A stretch of DNA of 30,573 nucleotides from Bacillota bacterium. Its GTDB lineage: Bacteria > Bacillota > Clostridia > Acetivibrionales > DSM-1351. The DNA is taken from assembly GCA_023409265.1 (NCBI GenBank), contig JAEYHZ010000020.1, positions 1 through 30,573 of the forward strand, given 5' to 3'. A program made the translations under genes and the position numbers. Numbering within the stretch: position 1 is the first letter of the stretch; the number at the start of each line of letters is the position of its first letter. Below the pieces are notes generated by a model. It worked only from the letters and a program-made list of their open reading frames with translations, was not told the origin of the DNA and searched no databases. Shown here one piece after another: positions 1-7,136 of this stretch.

Positions 1-4
1 CGAG

Positions 5-127
5 AGAATTTGGCTTGCGACAAGGCGAAGAGGCGAAGAAAGGCTTTGTGCCTTGCAAGCGGCTTCAACGCAGCCGCAGGGCAAATTCGCCACTCAAAAA
101 CGTATTGTACATTGTTAATAGAGGGTA
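5..127. repeat. Dispersed intergenic repeat, copy 1
   Basis: This stretch, next to the 3' end of the GH4 gene, resembles a second copy at about 10150-10233. The best-conserved block (102-127 here, 10208-10233 there) matches at 24 of 26 bases and ends in AATAGAGGGTA. Upstream, both copies carry a CTTGC..CAAGGC segment followed by purine-rich GAAGA and a GGCAAA stretch, but this copy is longer and more diverged. No gene is supported in 1-130; the small open frames across it have no family signature. It looks like a short non-coding interspersed element found in gene-free gaps. Its function is unknown. Confidence 0.55.
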
Positions 128-130
128 TTA

Positions 131-1417
131 TTATTTATCAAAAAATTGTGGAAGGAAATCTCTGTGTGCAGCCTTTAATTCGTCAAAGCAGGCTCTGGCA
201 AGATGGTAATCACCAACTAAAGGATTCATTAACAATGCACGCATAGCGTCATCCTCATCGCCATTTATTGCAGCTGCTACCGTATTACGTTCATAAGCTT
301 TGACCATTCTCATATAGTCAATTATATGGGAATTGCTGAAGTTACCTATTTTTACCGGCTTAGCGCCGGCTTTACCTATAACTGCATTGATTTCTACAGA
401 GTCGGTATCTTCCATAAAATCCAGTGCGCCATTATTCAGAACATTTACAACATGTTTTTCCTGCTTATCGTTATATATGGCATCAACCAAAGATACAGCA
501 ACCTCTGAATAGTTTGCCCCCCCTCTTGACGAAAGGAGCTCTGGTTTAGTGTGAAGTTCAGAATTCGAATATATGTTCAAAAGCTCTTCTTCAATTGTCT
601 GGCATACCTCACCTCTGCTTTGTTCTGCTTCATGAAGAAGTCTCAATTTCTTATCCTTATAATAATAATACTCCAAATACGATGATGGAATGGCCCCGAT
701 CATTTGTATGAATTCCTTACTGAAGCCGCTGGAAGGTATATTTTTCATTGTTTCACTGTTCAGTCCCTTTTCGAGAGCAGTTTTTAAATAATCTGTGCTC
801 CCGCTTTTTATTGAGGTTATCCAACTGAGATGATTGAGACCCACATACTCTATATCTGCTGTTTTCAGCTCCAACGCCTCCTTTATACTTTTGAACATAT
901 TAAAGGGTACATTGCAGAGCCCCAGCATTTTAATTTTTGTATGTGTAAGAATAGCTTGAGAGATAATTCCAGATGGGTTTGAAAAGTTTATAAGCCATGC
1001 TTCGGGGCATAGTTTTTCCATTTTTTTTGCAATATCCAGCATTACCGGAATGGTACGCATGGCTTTAAAAAATCCGCCTATGCCACAGGTTTCCTGACCA
1101 ATCAGATTATATTTAAGAGGTATTTTTTCATCCAGTACGCGAGCTGGAAGCCTGCCCACTCTTATCTGACATAGCACAAAGTCTGAATCAGTCAATGAAG
1201 CCTCCAAATTGTCAGTTAAAATAATTTTACATTTTAACCCTGCTGAAGTTAACATTCGTCTGCAAAGTCCTCCAACGATATTCAGCTTATTTGTGTCGAT
1301 ATCCATTAATACCAGTTCACTTAACGGTAGTACATCTTTACGTTTAATAATTCCCTCTATTAACTCTGGTGTATAAGTGCTGCCCGAACCTATTATTGTT
1401 ATTTTGAGCTTTCCCAT
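131..1417 (-). CDS. GH4 family NAD-dependent 6-phospho-glycosidase
   Basis: A 428-residue member of glycoside hydrolase family 4, the NAD+- and Mn2+-dependent enzymes that split phosphorylated disaccharides by an oxidation-elimination route in the cytoplasm. The N-terminal Rossmann motif IIGSGSTYTPEL (about 8-19), NFSNPSG (about 145-151), the metal-site Cys168 in GLCNVP and His196 in GLNHLSW are all visible, and the length is normal for 6-phospho-beta-glucosidases. The start was placed at 1417 because AGGAGG lies 7 bases upstream; an in-frame ATG at 1435 precedes that site and is rejected. The gene diverges from an RpiR regulator and faces a peptidoglycan-sugar operon, so its substrate may be a phosphorylated amino-sugar disaccharide rather than cellobiose-6-P. 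Substrate identity is inference; family is firm. Confidence 0.9.
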   Translation of the reverse strand: MGKLKITIIGSGSTYTPELIEGIIKRKDVLPLSELVLMDIDTNKLNIVGGLCRRMLTSAGLKCKIILTDNLEASLTDSDFVLCQIRVGRLPARVLDEKIPLKYNLIGQETCGIGGFFKAMRTIPVMLDIAKKMEKLCPEAWLINFSNPSGIISQAILTHTKIKMLGLCNVPFNMFKSIKEALELKTADIEYVGLNHLSWITSIKSGSTDYLKTALEKGLNSETMKNIPSSGFSKEFIQMIGAIPSSYLEYYYYKDKKLRLLHEAEQSRGEVCQTIEEELLNIYSNSELHTKPELLSSRGGANYSEVAVSLVDAIYNDKQEKHVVNVLNNGALDFMEDTDSVEINAVIGKAGAKPVKIGNFSNSHIIDYMRMVKAYERNTVAAAINGDEDDAMRALLMNPLVGDYHLARACFDELKAAHRDFLPQFFDK

Positions 1418-1509
1418 TTGAACCTCCTGAGCCATGTCATGGCTTTGAGCCGAATAGCGGCCACTAAATATTGAAATTATCTGCTTGATTATATATTAAT
1501 TATGCCTTT

Positions 1510-1539
1510 ATTATAGAACTAATCCTGAAAGAATTGCAA
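1510..1539 (-). promoter_or_regulatory. Promoter of the GH4 gene
   Basis: Read on the minus strand, TTGCAA (1534-1539) is followed after 18 bases by a perfect TATAAT (1510-1515), about 90 bases before the GH4 start codon. The -35 box overlaps the left arm of the inverted repeat at 1538-1578, so a protein bound there would block this promoter. Confidence 0.6.
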
Positions 1540-1578
1540 TAAAAATTTCAAATAAAAATTTTGTATTGAAATTTTATT
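1538..1578. promoter_or_regulatory. Inverted-repeat operator, probable RpiR-type regulator site
   Basis: Arms AATAAAAATTTCAA (1538-1551) and TTGAAATTTTATT (1566-1578) are inverted copies differing by one A. They lie between the divergent GH4 and regulator genes; the left arm touches the GH4 -35 box and the right arm lies just upstream of a TATAAT at 1592-1597 that probably serves the regulator gene. A related, less symmetrical sequence (CAAATAAA, TTTTGT, GAAAT in the same order) lies at 2564-2593 before murQ. RpiR-family repressors commonly act from such sites, so autoregulation and control of the salvage genes are likely. The AT-rich setting lowers certainty. Confidence 0.5.
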
Positions 1579-1633
1579 ACACAAGTGATATTATAATCTT
1601 GTAACGAAATAAGCATAAGAAAGTTGGTGTAAA

Positions 1634-2497
1634 ATGCCACCAAACGATAATATTCTGCTAAAGCTTAGAGAAATTAAAGAAAGTCTCACTCCGGTTGAAA
1701 GATTGATTGCAGAGTATATTCTGGAAAATACTTATGAAGTTCCAAGCCTTTCTATTAAGGAACTGGCAATAAGGAGTAAAACCAGTGATGCTTCTGTATT
1801 AAGATTCTGTAAGACAATAGGTTATAAAAGCTACAGAGAGTTCATTGTAAGTATATCAACATCACTTGGTTCCATGGATGAGGAAGTGAGCGATCAGTAT
1901 ACTGATATCCAGCCCGGAGATGATTTGCAGACCATAATAAATAACATTTCCTTGAATAACTGCAAATCAATAGAAGATACTCTTAGAATCATAAATCGAA
2001 ATGAAATTGAACGTGCAGTCGATTTATTAATAAAGTCTCAGAAAATTGATTTTTACGGGATTGGGGCATCAGGACTGGTTTGCATGGATGCTCAGCAAAA
2101 ATTTATGCGCATAAACAAAATGTGTCATGCTTACACTGACAGCCATAGTCAGCTGACAGCAGCAACTCTCCTTAAAAAGGGGGATGTGGCGGTAATTATT
2201 TCTAATTCGGGTAAAACTGTAGAAATACTGGATGCACTGGAAGTAGCGAAAAAAATGGGTGCATCGGTTATTGCAATTACCCGTTACAGCAAAAGTTATC
2301 TTGCAGAAGGTGCAGATGTACTCTTGAATATATCCACACCTGAAGTTACTATCAGAAGCGGAGCTATGGGGTCAAGAATCGCTATGCTTAACATAATTGA
2401 TATTTTGTTTGCCGGTGTAGCCAGTTCCGAATACCAGAATGTCAGAAAATATCTTAGTAAAACACACAACATAATACTTAGCAAGCAAAAGAATTGA
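1634..2497 (+). CDS. RpiR/MurR-type transcriptional regulator (HTH + SIS)
   Basis: A 287-residue RpiR-family regulator. Residues 1 to about 77 form the HTH_6 domain (SLTPVERLIAEYILEN, then DASVLRFCKTIGYKSYREF as the recognition region). Residues from about 125 to 260 form a sugar-phosphate-binding SIS domain (YGIGASGLV, VAVIISNSGKTVEILDAL). Members next to murQ, such as E. coli MurR, sense MurNAc-6-P; the position directly before murQ here makes the same ligand likely. The ribosome binding site is weak (GGTG before the ATG), which fits a lowly expressed regulator. It is separated from murQ by 186 bases containing hairpins and an operator-like sequence, so murQ probably has its own promoter. 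Confidence 0.88.
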   Translation: MPPNDNILLKLREIKESLTPVERLIAEYILENTYEVPSLSIKELAIRSKTSDASVLRFCKTIGYKSYREFIVSISTSLGSMDEEVSDQYTDIQPGDDLQTIINNISLNNCKSIEDTLRIINRNEIERAVDLLIKSQKIDFYGIGASGLVCMDAQQKFMRINKMCHAYTDSHSQLTAATLLKKGDVAVIISNSGKTVEILDALEVAKKMGASVIAITRYSKSYLAEGADVLLNISTPEVTIRSGAMGSRIAMLNIIDILFAGVASSEYQNVRKYLSKTHNIILSKQKN

Positions 2498-2510
2498 ATA
2501 TAGAATGTAA

Positions 2511-2535
2511 TTTGGCCCATTGACAATGGGTCAAA
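2511..2535 (+). other. Hairpin between regulator gene and murQ
   Basis: TTTGGCCCATT (2511-2521) pairs with AATGGGTCAAA (2525-2535) around a 3-base loop, with one G-U pair. There is no T-run after it, so it is a poor intrinsic terminator. The right arm could instead pair within GGGTCAAAAAATGGCCC downstream, giving two alternative folds. TTGACA at 2520-2525 sits inside it but has no good -10 at normal spacing. Confidence 0.35.
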
Positions 2536-2683
2536 AAATGGCCCTTAATGGAATAAAATATTACAAATAAATTTTGTTTAGAAATAAAATTTTAAAAAAA
2601 TAGTAACATGAGGCCAGTGTACTAAATAACAAGGCAACGAAATGGATAACGATATCTTGAAACAATGGCGTGGAGGGGTTAAT

Positions 2684-3598
2684 TTGGAAAATTATTTTGC
2701 TGGACTGACAACGGAGGAAGTAAACCTGGAATCAATGGAAATAGATGAGTGCTCAACAGATGAAATGCTAAGAATCATTAATCAGCAGGATATGTTAGTA
2801 CCGACTGCAGTCAGAAGTGAGATTCTAAACATTTCGATGGCGGTAGATATCATCTATAACTCACTCAAAGATGGTGGGAAGCTCTTTTATATAGGGGCTG
2901 GAACATCAGGAAGATTAGGTGTTTTGGATGCATCAGAGTGTCCCCCAACCTTTGGAACAAATCCTGATATGGTTCAGGGGCATATAGCAGGAGGTGATAC
3001 TGCTTTAAGAACAGCAGTTGAAGGTTGTGAGGATGACTTTGACGGAGGAGTGAAACTGGTAAGAGAATGTGGGGTAACATCGAAGGATGTTGTTGTGGGC
3101 ATTACAGCCAGCGGAGGTGCACCATTTGTGCTTGGAGCTGTCGGAGAGGCTAAAAGGTGTGGTGCTGCAACTATAGGTGTCGTTAATAACACCGGTACAA
3201 AAATTAATGAAATATGTGATGTCTGCATTTCGGTTGTTGTTGGACCGGAGGTGATCACGGGATCCACCAGGCTGAAGTCGGGTACCGCACAGAAACTTGT
3301 ACTTAATATGCTGACAACAGCTACAATGATCAAGCTTGGGAAAGTATATGGAAACATGATGGTTGATTTAAAAGCAACAAATAAAAAGCTTCTGGATAGA
3401 GCCAAGAGAATTGTAACCACAATTACCGGTGTAAGTGATCAGGTAGCGGCTGAATATCTGGAACAGGCAGGTATGAATGCCAAACTGGCAATAATGATGA
3501 TAGAAACAGGATTAAACGCAAAAGATTCGGAAGATTTGCTGGAAAGTAACAATGGCAGCTTGAAGAAAGCAATAGGGGCTGCTTCTAAAACAGTTTAA
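2684..3598 (+). CDS. murQ: N-acetylmuramic acid 6-phosphate etherase MurQ
   Basis: MurQ removes the D-lactyl ether from MurNAc-6-P, giving GlcNAc-6-P and lactate in the cytoplasm. The SIS-domain signature is essentially complete: YIGAGTSGRLGVLDASECPP and AVEGCEDD, giving the two expected catalytic glutamates 31 residues apart (Glu85 and Glu116 in this numbering, matching Glu83/Glu114 of E. coli). The start is a TTG at 2684, 7 bases after GGAGG, giving 304 residues beginning LENYFAGLTTEE, close to the usual MurQ length. An in-frame ATG at 2642 would add 14 residues not typical of the family and has no good ribosome binding site. Product identification is firm; the TTG start is a strong inference. 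Confidence 0.94.
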   Translation: MENYFAGLTTEEVNLESMEIDECSTDEMLRIINQQDMLVPTAVRSEILNISMAVDIIYNSLKDGGKLFYIGAGTSGRLGVLDASECPPTFGTNPDMVQGHIAGGDTALRTAVEGCEDDFDGGVKLVRECGVTSKDVVVGITASGGAPFVLGAVGEAKRCGAATIGVVNNTGTKINEICDVCISVVVGPEVITGSTRLKSGTAQKLVLNMLTTATMIKLGKVYGNMMVDLKATNKKLLDRAKRIVTTITGVSDQVAAEYLEQAGMNAKLAIMMIETGLNAKDSEDLLESNNGSLKKAIGAASKTV

Positions 3599-3642
3599 GC
3601 TTTACCAAAAGGTAAAATAAATAAAAATTTTGGAGGGAAATT

Positions 3643-5094
3643 ATGAAAAAAATCAGTCGTATCACCAGCTTAGTGCTGGCACTAGTGATGATTGTAAGTC
3701 TGGCTGCAGCATGTGGCAATTCCTCAGAAAATTCAGCGAATAGTTCTGCAGCAGCAGGTTCAGCCTCGGCCTCAGGCAGTACAACGGCAGAGGCAGATAC
3801 AATTACAGCATTGCTGCCGCCTGTATCTGCAACTTATCAAGATAATTTTGGTAAGTTTAGTAAGGATTTTAATACAAAGTACCCAAATCTAACTCTGAAA
3901 ATAGAACCGGCCAGTTGGGAAGATATGACTCAGAAACTGGACGTACAGGTTAATGCAGGAAGCCCGCCCGATATTGCCTTTATAGGTTCCGATGGGGTAT
4001 CCAAATATGTTGATACCGGACTGTTAATGAATATAAAGGATATAGCCGCTCCGGATATGCTTTCTGATTTTGAAGAGGGGCCATTAAATTATATGAAGAA
4101 TGGCGAGGGCCTTTACGGATTCCCTGCATACATGGAAATTCATTCAATAGGCGGCAATAAGCAATTTCTTGAGCAGGCAGGAATTGATTATCAATCGGTT
4201 CAGAAGAATGGTTGGAGCTTTGAACAGTTCAGAGATGCAATAAAGAAAGGTGTTGTAAAAGAAGGAGACGTGACAAAGCGGTATGGCTTTGTATTTGCCT
4301 GCGCAGGTGTCGCATCAAAAGATTACCTTTCAATAATGGTAAAATCAGCAGGTATGCCATCGTCATTTACTAAAGATCTTAAATATGCATACACAAGTAA
4401 AAATTATCTTGAATTGCTCAAAAATCTCAGGACCTTGATTGATGACGGCTCTATGCCAAAAGAGCTAAGCTCTGTTGATGCAGGAAAGCGTTGGAATATG
4501 TTCCTCACAGGTCAAACCATGATTACCGGAAAGGGTCTTGCAACCTTTGAAAATTCTGCTGTAAAGAATAACGCAAAGTTGGATGCAAAAGACGGTAGTG
4601 CAGTTAAGGACAGTATAAAGGTAGATTACATTGTTCTCCCAATACCAAGCTTTGCAGGTGCACAGGCAGTATCCACTCCTGCTGTAGATGGATATGTTAC
4701 ATTCCGTGGAAAGACAGAACCAACAAAGTCTCATGTTGAAAACGTAGTTAAGGCTGCTTATTTTATGGCATCTGGAGAAGTTGCGGCTATGACTAATAAT
4801 GATTTGTTTGTTGCACATATTACAAAATCAGCAGCTGAAGCAGCTAAATCAATGAAAATCAACAGAAATCCGGATAATGAAGCTGCAGTTCAGAATATGC
4901 TAAAGATAGCAGCGCCGGCTCGTCCTGATATTCCAACCGAGCTGGGAGCCAAGGCAATAAAAATCGAGGATGAAGTAATAATTCCAAAATTCCAGGCATT
5001 ATTAGCCAATGAAATTACTCCTGAGGATATGTACAAGGCAGTTAAAGATGCTGCTATAGCAGCCTTTGGTGAAGACGGCATAGTTAAAGACTAG
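3643..5094 (+). CDS. ABC transporter sugar-binding lipoprotein
   Basis: A 483-residue extracellular solute-binding protein of the SBP_bac_1 type. The N-terminus has a basic start, a hydrophobic stretch and a lipobox ending at Cys24 (VSLAAAC), followed by a Ser/Ala/Gly-rich linker to about residue 50. So it is exported and lipid-anchored. The body shows the usual family pattern (WEDMTQKLDVQVNAGSPPDI; GLYGFPAY; WSFEQFRDAIKK). Good SD (GGAGGG). It lies between murQ and two CUT1-type permeases, so the cargo is most likely a peptidoglycan-derived amino sugar or oligosaccharide. The substrate cannot be read from sequence. Confidence 0.9.
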   Translation: MKKISRITSLVLALVMIVSLAAACGNSSENSANSSAAAGSASASGSTTAEADTITALLPPVSATYQDNFGKFSKDFNTKYPNLTLKIEPASWEDMTQKLDVQVNAGSPPDIAFIGSDGVSKYVDTGLLMNIKDIAAPDMLSDFEEGPLNYMKNGEGLYGFPAYMEIHSIGGNKQFLEQAGIDYQSVQKNGWSFEQFRDAIKKGVVKEGDVTKRYGFVFACAGVASKDYLSIMVKSAGMPSSFTKDLKYAYTSKNYLELLKNLRTLIDDGSMPKELSSVDAGKRWNMFLTGQTMITGKGLATFENSAVKNNAKLDAKDGSAVKDSIKVDYIVLPIPSFAGAQAVSTPAVDGYVTFRGKTEPTKSHVENVVKAAYFMASGEVAAMTNNDLFVAHITKSAAEAAKSMKINRNPDNEAAVQNMLKIAAPARPDIPTELGAKAIKIEDEVIIPKFQALLANEITPEDMYKAVKDAAIAAFGEDGIVKD

Positions 5095-5102
5095 ATTATA
5101 TC

Positions 5103-5142
5103 TTTTATACACTATCCACCGAATGGTGGATAGTGTATAAAA
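5103..5142 (+). other. Perfect 18-bp stem-loop between binding-protein and permease genes
   Basis: The left arm TTTTATACACTATCCACC (5103-5120) and right arm (5125-5142) pair at all 18 positions around the 4-base loop GAAT. It lies 8 bases after the binding-protein stop and before the permease ribosome binding site. Only a short A/T end and no U-run follow, so it is more likely an mRNA-stabilising or processing hairpin than a full terminator. Such hairpins raise binding-protein levels above permease levels, as in the known malE-malF arrangement. Confidence 0.75.
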
Positions 5143-5174
5143 AGGTGAAGAGAGCAACAATTCAGGAGGGGCTT

Positions 5175-6086
5175 ATGAATAATCGCAATAATGATACAAT
5201 TAATAAGAAAAAATTCAGATTCAACGAAGATTATTTTTGGGGATATGTATTTATAGCAGTTGCATTAGCCGTTTTTGCAATGTTTACACTTTATCCTGTT
5301 ATAAGTGCTTTTATAATAAGCTTTCAAAAATTTAAACCACTGGGATCGGTTTGGGTTGGTTTTGAAAATTATGCCGGTTTACTGAAGGATAAACTTTTCG
5401 GAAAATCAATTCTAAATACAATAACATATACTGTGTTTTCAGTTCCCGTTTCATTATTCATTTCTTTTGTTATAGCAGTAATGATATATCCACTGAAGAA
5501 GTCTCTGCAGACCTTCTTTAAAGCGGTATATTATTTACCTGCTGTAGCTTCCGGAGTTGCACTTTCTGTTGTATGGCTGTGGATATTCGATCCAATGCCC
5601 CAGGGAATATTAAACTCTATTATAGGTTTGTTTGGAATTAAGAATCAGAACTGGCTGGGGACAAGTAACACCGCTATGTTTTCACTGTTATTAATGTCAT
5701 GGCTGTCAAGTCATGGAACAAGTATAATAATATATATTGCAGCATTACTGGGCATTCCGGATAGTTTTTTTGAAAGTGCGGATCTTGATGGTGCAAGCTT
5801 TTTTAAAAAACTAAAGCACATAATTATTCCTCTTTTAAAACCTACCACCCTGTTCCTTTTGGTGACAGGTATTATAGGTTCATTTCAGGTATTTATGAAT
5901 GCATACATGATGACCGGGGGTGGTCCTGACAATGCAACTACCATGGTAGGCCTGCTTATATTCAATAATGCCTTCAAATATTCCAATTTTGGAGTGGCTG
6001 CAGCGCAGTCTCTGGTTTTGGCAGCTATTATCGCTATAATATCCATTTTCCAGTTTAAGGTTTTAGGTGAGGATGTTGAGTATTAA
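5175..6086 (+). CDS. ABC sugar transporter permease 1 (MalF type)
   Basis: An inner-membrane permease of about 303 residues of the CUT1 binding-protein-dependent family, with six predicted hydrophobic segments. The EAA loop that contacts the ATPase is visible as ESADLDGASFFKKLKHIIIP followed by LLKP, about 85-100 residues before the C-terminus. The start at 5175 is chosen because AGGAGGGG precedes it by 4-5 bases; an in-frame ATG at 5133 lies inside the upstream hairpin and lacks a site. It pairs with the second permease gene 75 bases downstream. No ATPase gene accompanies them, so a shared MsmK/UgpC-like ATPase elsewhere is presumably used. Confidence 0.9.
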   Translation: MNNRNNDTINKKKFRFNEDYFWGYVFIAVALAVFAMFTLYPVISAFIISFQKFKPLGSVWVGFENYAGLLKDKLFGKSILNTITYTVFSVPVSLFISFVIAVMIYPLKKSLQTFFKAVYYLPAVASGVALSVVWLWIFDPMPQGILNSIIGLFGIKNQNWLGTSNTAMFSLLLMSWLSSHGTSIIIYIAALLGIPDSFFESADLDGASFFKKLKHIIIPLLKPTTLFLLVTGIIGSFQVFMNAYMMTGGGPDNATTMVGLLIFNNAFKYSNFGVAAAQSLVLAAIIAIISIFQFKVLGEDVEY

Positions 6087-6161
6087 AATTGAACCAAAAT
6101 ACACATTGTTTTTCATAAATAACTATACACTGGTGAACTGGTAAAAGGGAGGCTTTTTTAT

Positions 6162-7022
6162 ATGTCATTATATACAAGTTATGGCCACAATAAAAAACAT
6201 GAGGTGGTGTATAAAGGGATAACAATTATACTACTTTTGATTTTTGCAGCTGCTACGTTATTTCCAATATATTTTATGATAATTTCTTCTTTCGGTGATC
6301 CTATTGAAGCCGGGGCAGTAAGCTATTCACTGATTCCATCAAAATTCACGCTGGATTCCTTCAAGTTCTTTTTCAGCTATAGTGAACACTCTGTCCGATG
6401 GCTGCTGAATTCACTTTTGGTAGCTTCAGTAGCAACAATATCCAACGTAATATTTGCAGGTATGGCTGGCTACGCTTTCTCCAAGATGAAATTTCCAGGA
6501 AGGAAAGGTCTGTTCTTTTTACTGCTGATTGCAATGATGATACCTTATCAGGTGGTACAGGTTCCTTTATATATTCTGATTGTAAACATTTTTAATCTTT
6601 CAAATACCTATGCATCCCTGATGCTGCCCACTCTTTGCGGTGTTTATAACATATTTCTTGCAAAACAGTTTATGTCTACGCTTCCTACAGAAATTATTGA
6701 ATGTGCCAAAATAGAAGGGTGTAATCAATTTCAGATATTTTCAAAAATAATAGTACCTCTTTCAAAAACTGTTCTTGCGGTTATGGCAATTATGACATTT
6801 ATGGACAATTGGAATACCTTCTTCTGGCCTTTCCTTGTAACAAAGACCATGGATATGCAAACAATACAGGTTGGATTGAAGAATTTCAGGTTTGCCAATA
6901 CAACGTATTTTTCACCGATGATGGCAGGAGCAACTATTTCTGCAATTCCTATGTTCATACTCTTTTTCAGTTTACAGAAATACTTCCTCCAGGGAGTAAC
7001 TGTTGGAGCGGTCAAGGGATAA
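6162..7022 (+). CDS. ABC sugar transporter permease 2 (MalG type)
   Basis: A 286-residue CUT1-family permease with a first membrane segment at about 20-42 (ITIILLLIFAAATLFPIYF) and the EAA loop ECAKIEGCNQFQIFSKIIVP. The C-terminal FLQGVTVGAVKG is typical of MalG-type partners. A GGGAGG site precedes the ATG with rather long spacing. Together with the preceding permease and lipoprotein it forms the membrane part of an importer. Family assignment is firm; cargo is inferred from the MurQ/NamZ/NagZ context. Confidence 0.9.
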   Translation: MSLYTSYGHNKKHEVVYKGITIILLLIFAAATLFPIYFMIISSFGDPIEAGAVSYSLIPSKFTLDSFKFFFSYSEHSVRWLLNSLLVASVATISNVIFAGMAGYAFSKMKFPGRKGLFFLLLIAMMIPYQVVQVPLYILIVNIFNLSNTYASLMLPTLCGVYNIFLAKQFMSTLPTEIIECAKIEGCNQFQIFSKIIVPLSKTVLAVMAIMTFMDNWNTFFWPFLVTKTMDMQTIQVGLKNFRFANTTYFSPMMAGATISAIPMFILFFSLQKYFLQGVTVGAVKG

Positions 7023-7044
7023 TGCGCATATGAATAACTTCTGG

Positions 7045-7101
7045 TCTGCTTTATTAAATTAGATATTTCTGCTTTATTAAATTAGGATATTTCTTCTTTA
7101 T
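7045..7101. repeat. Short tandem duplication upstream of anmK
   Basis: The unit TCTGCTTTATTAAATTAG plus ATATT occurs at 7045-7067 and again at 7068-7091 with one extra G. A third partial, diverged copy (TCTTCTTTAT) follows. The period is 23-24 bases. It sits in the 114-base gap between the second permease gene and anmK. It may be a simple replication-slippage product; no regulatory role can be shown. Confidence 0.6.
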
Positions 7102-7136
7102 GAAAATAAACATTTCAAGGAATGTTGGAGGTCACC

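Noticed and set aside
10..246. Small plus-strand open frame at the left end
   Set aside because: It covers the dispersed repeat and the antisense of the GH4 3' end and has no family signature.
2974..3420. Long minus-strand open frame inside murQ
   Set aside because: It is an antisense shadow with low-complexity composition and no ribosome binding site.
7045..7101. Tandem repeat as regulatory array before anmK
   Set aside because: There are only two and a half copies of an AT-rich unit with no dyad; slippage explains it well, so it is listed only as a repeat.
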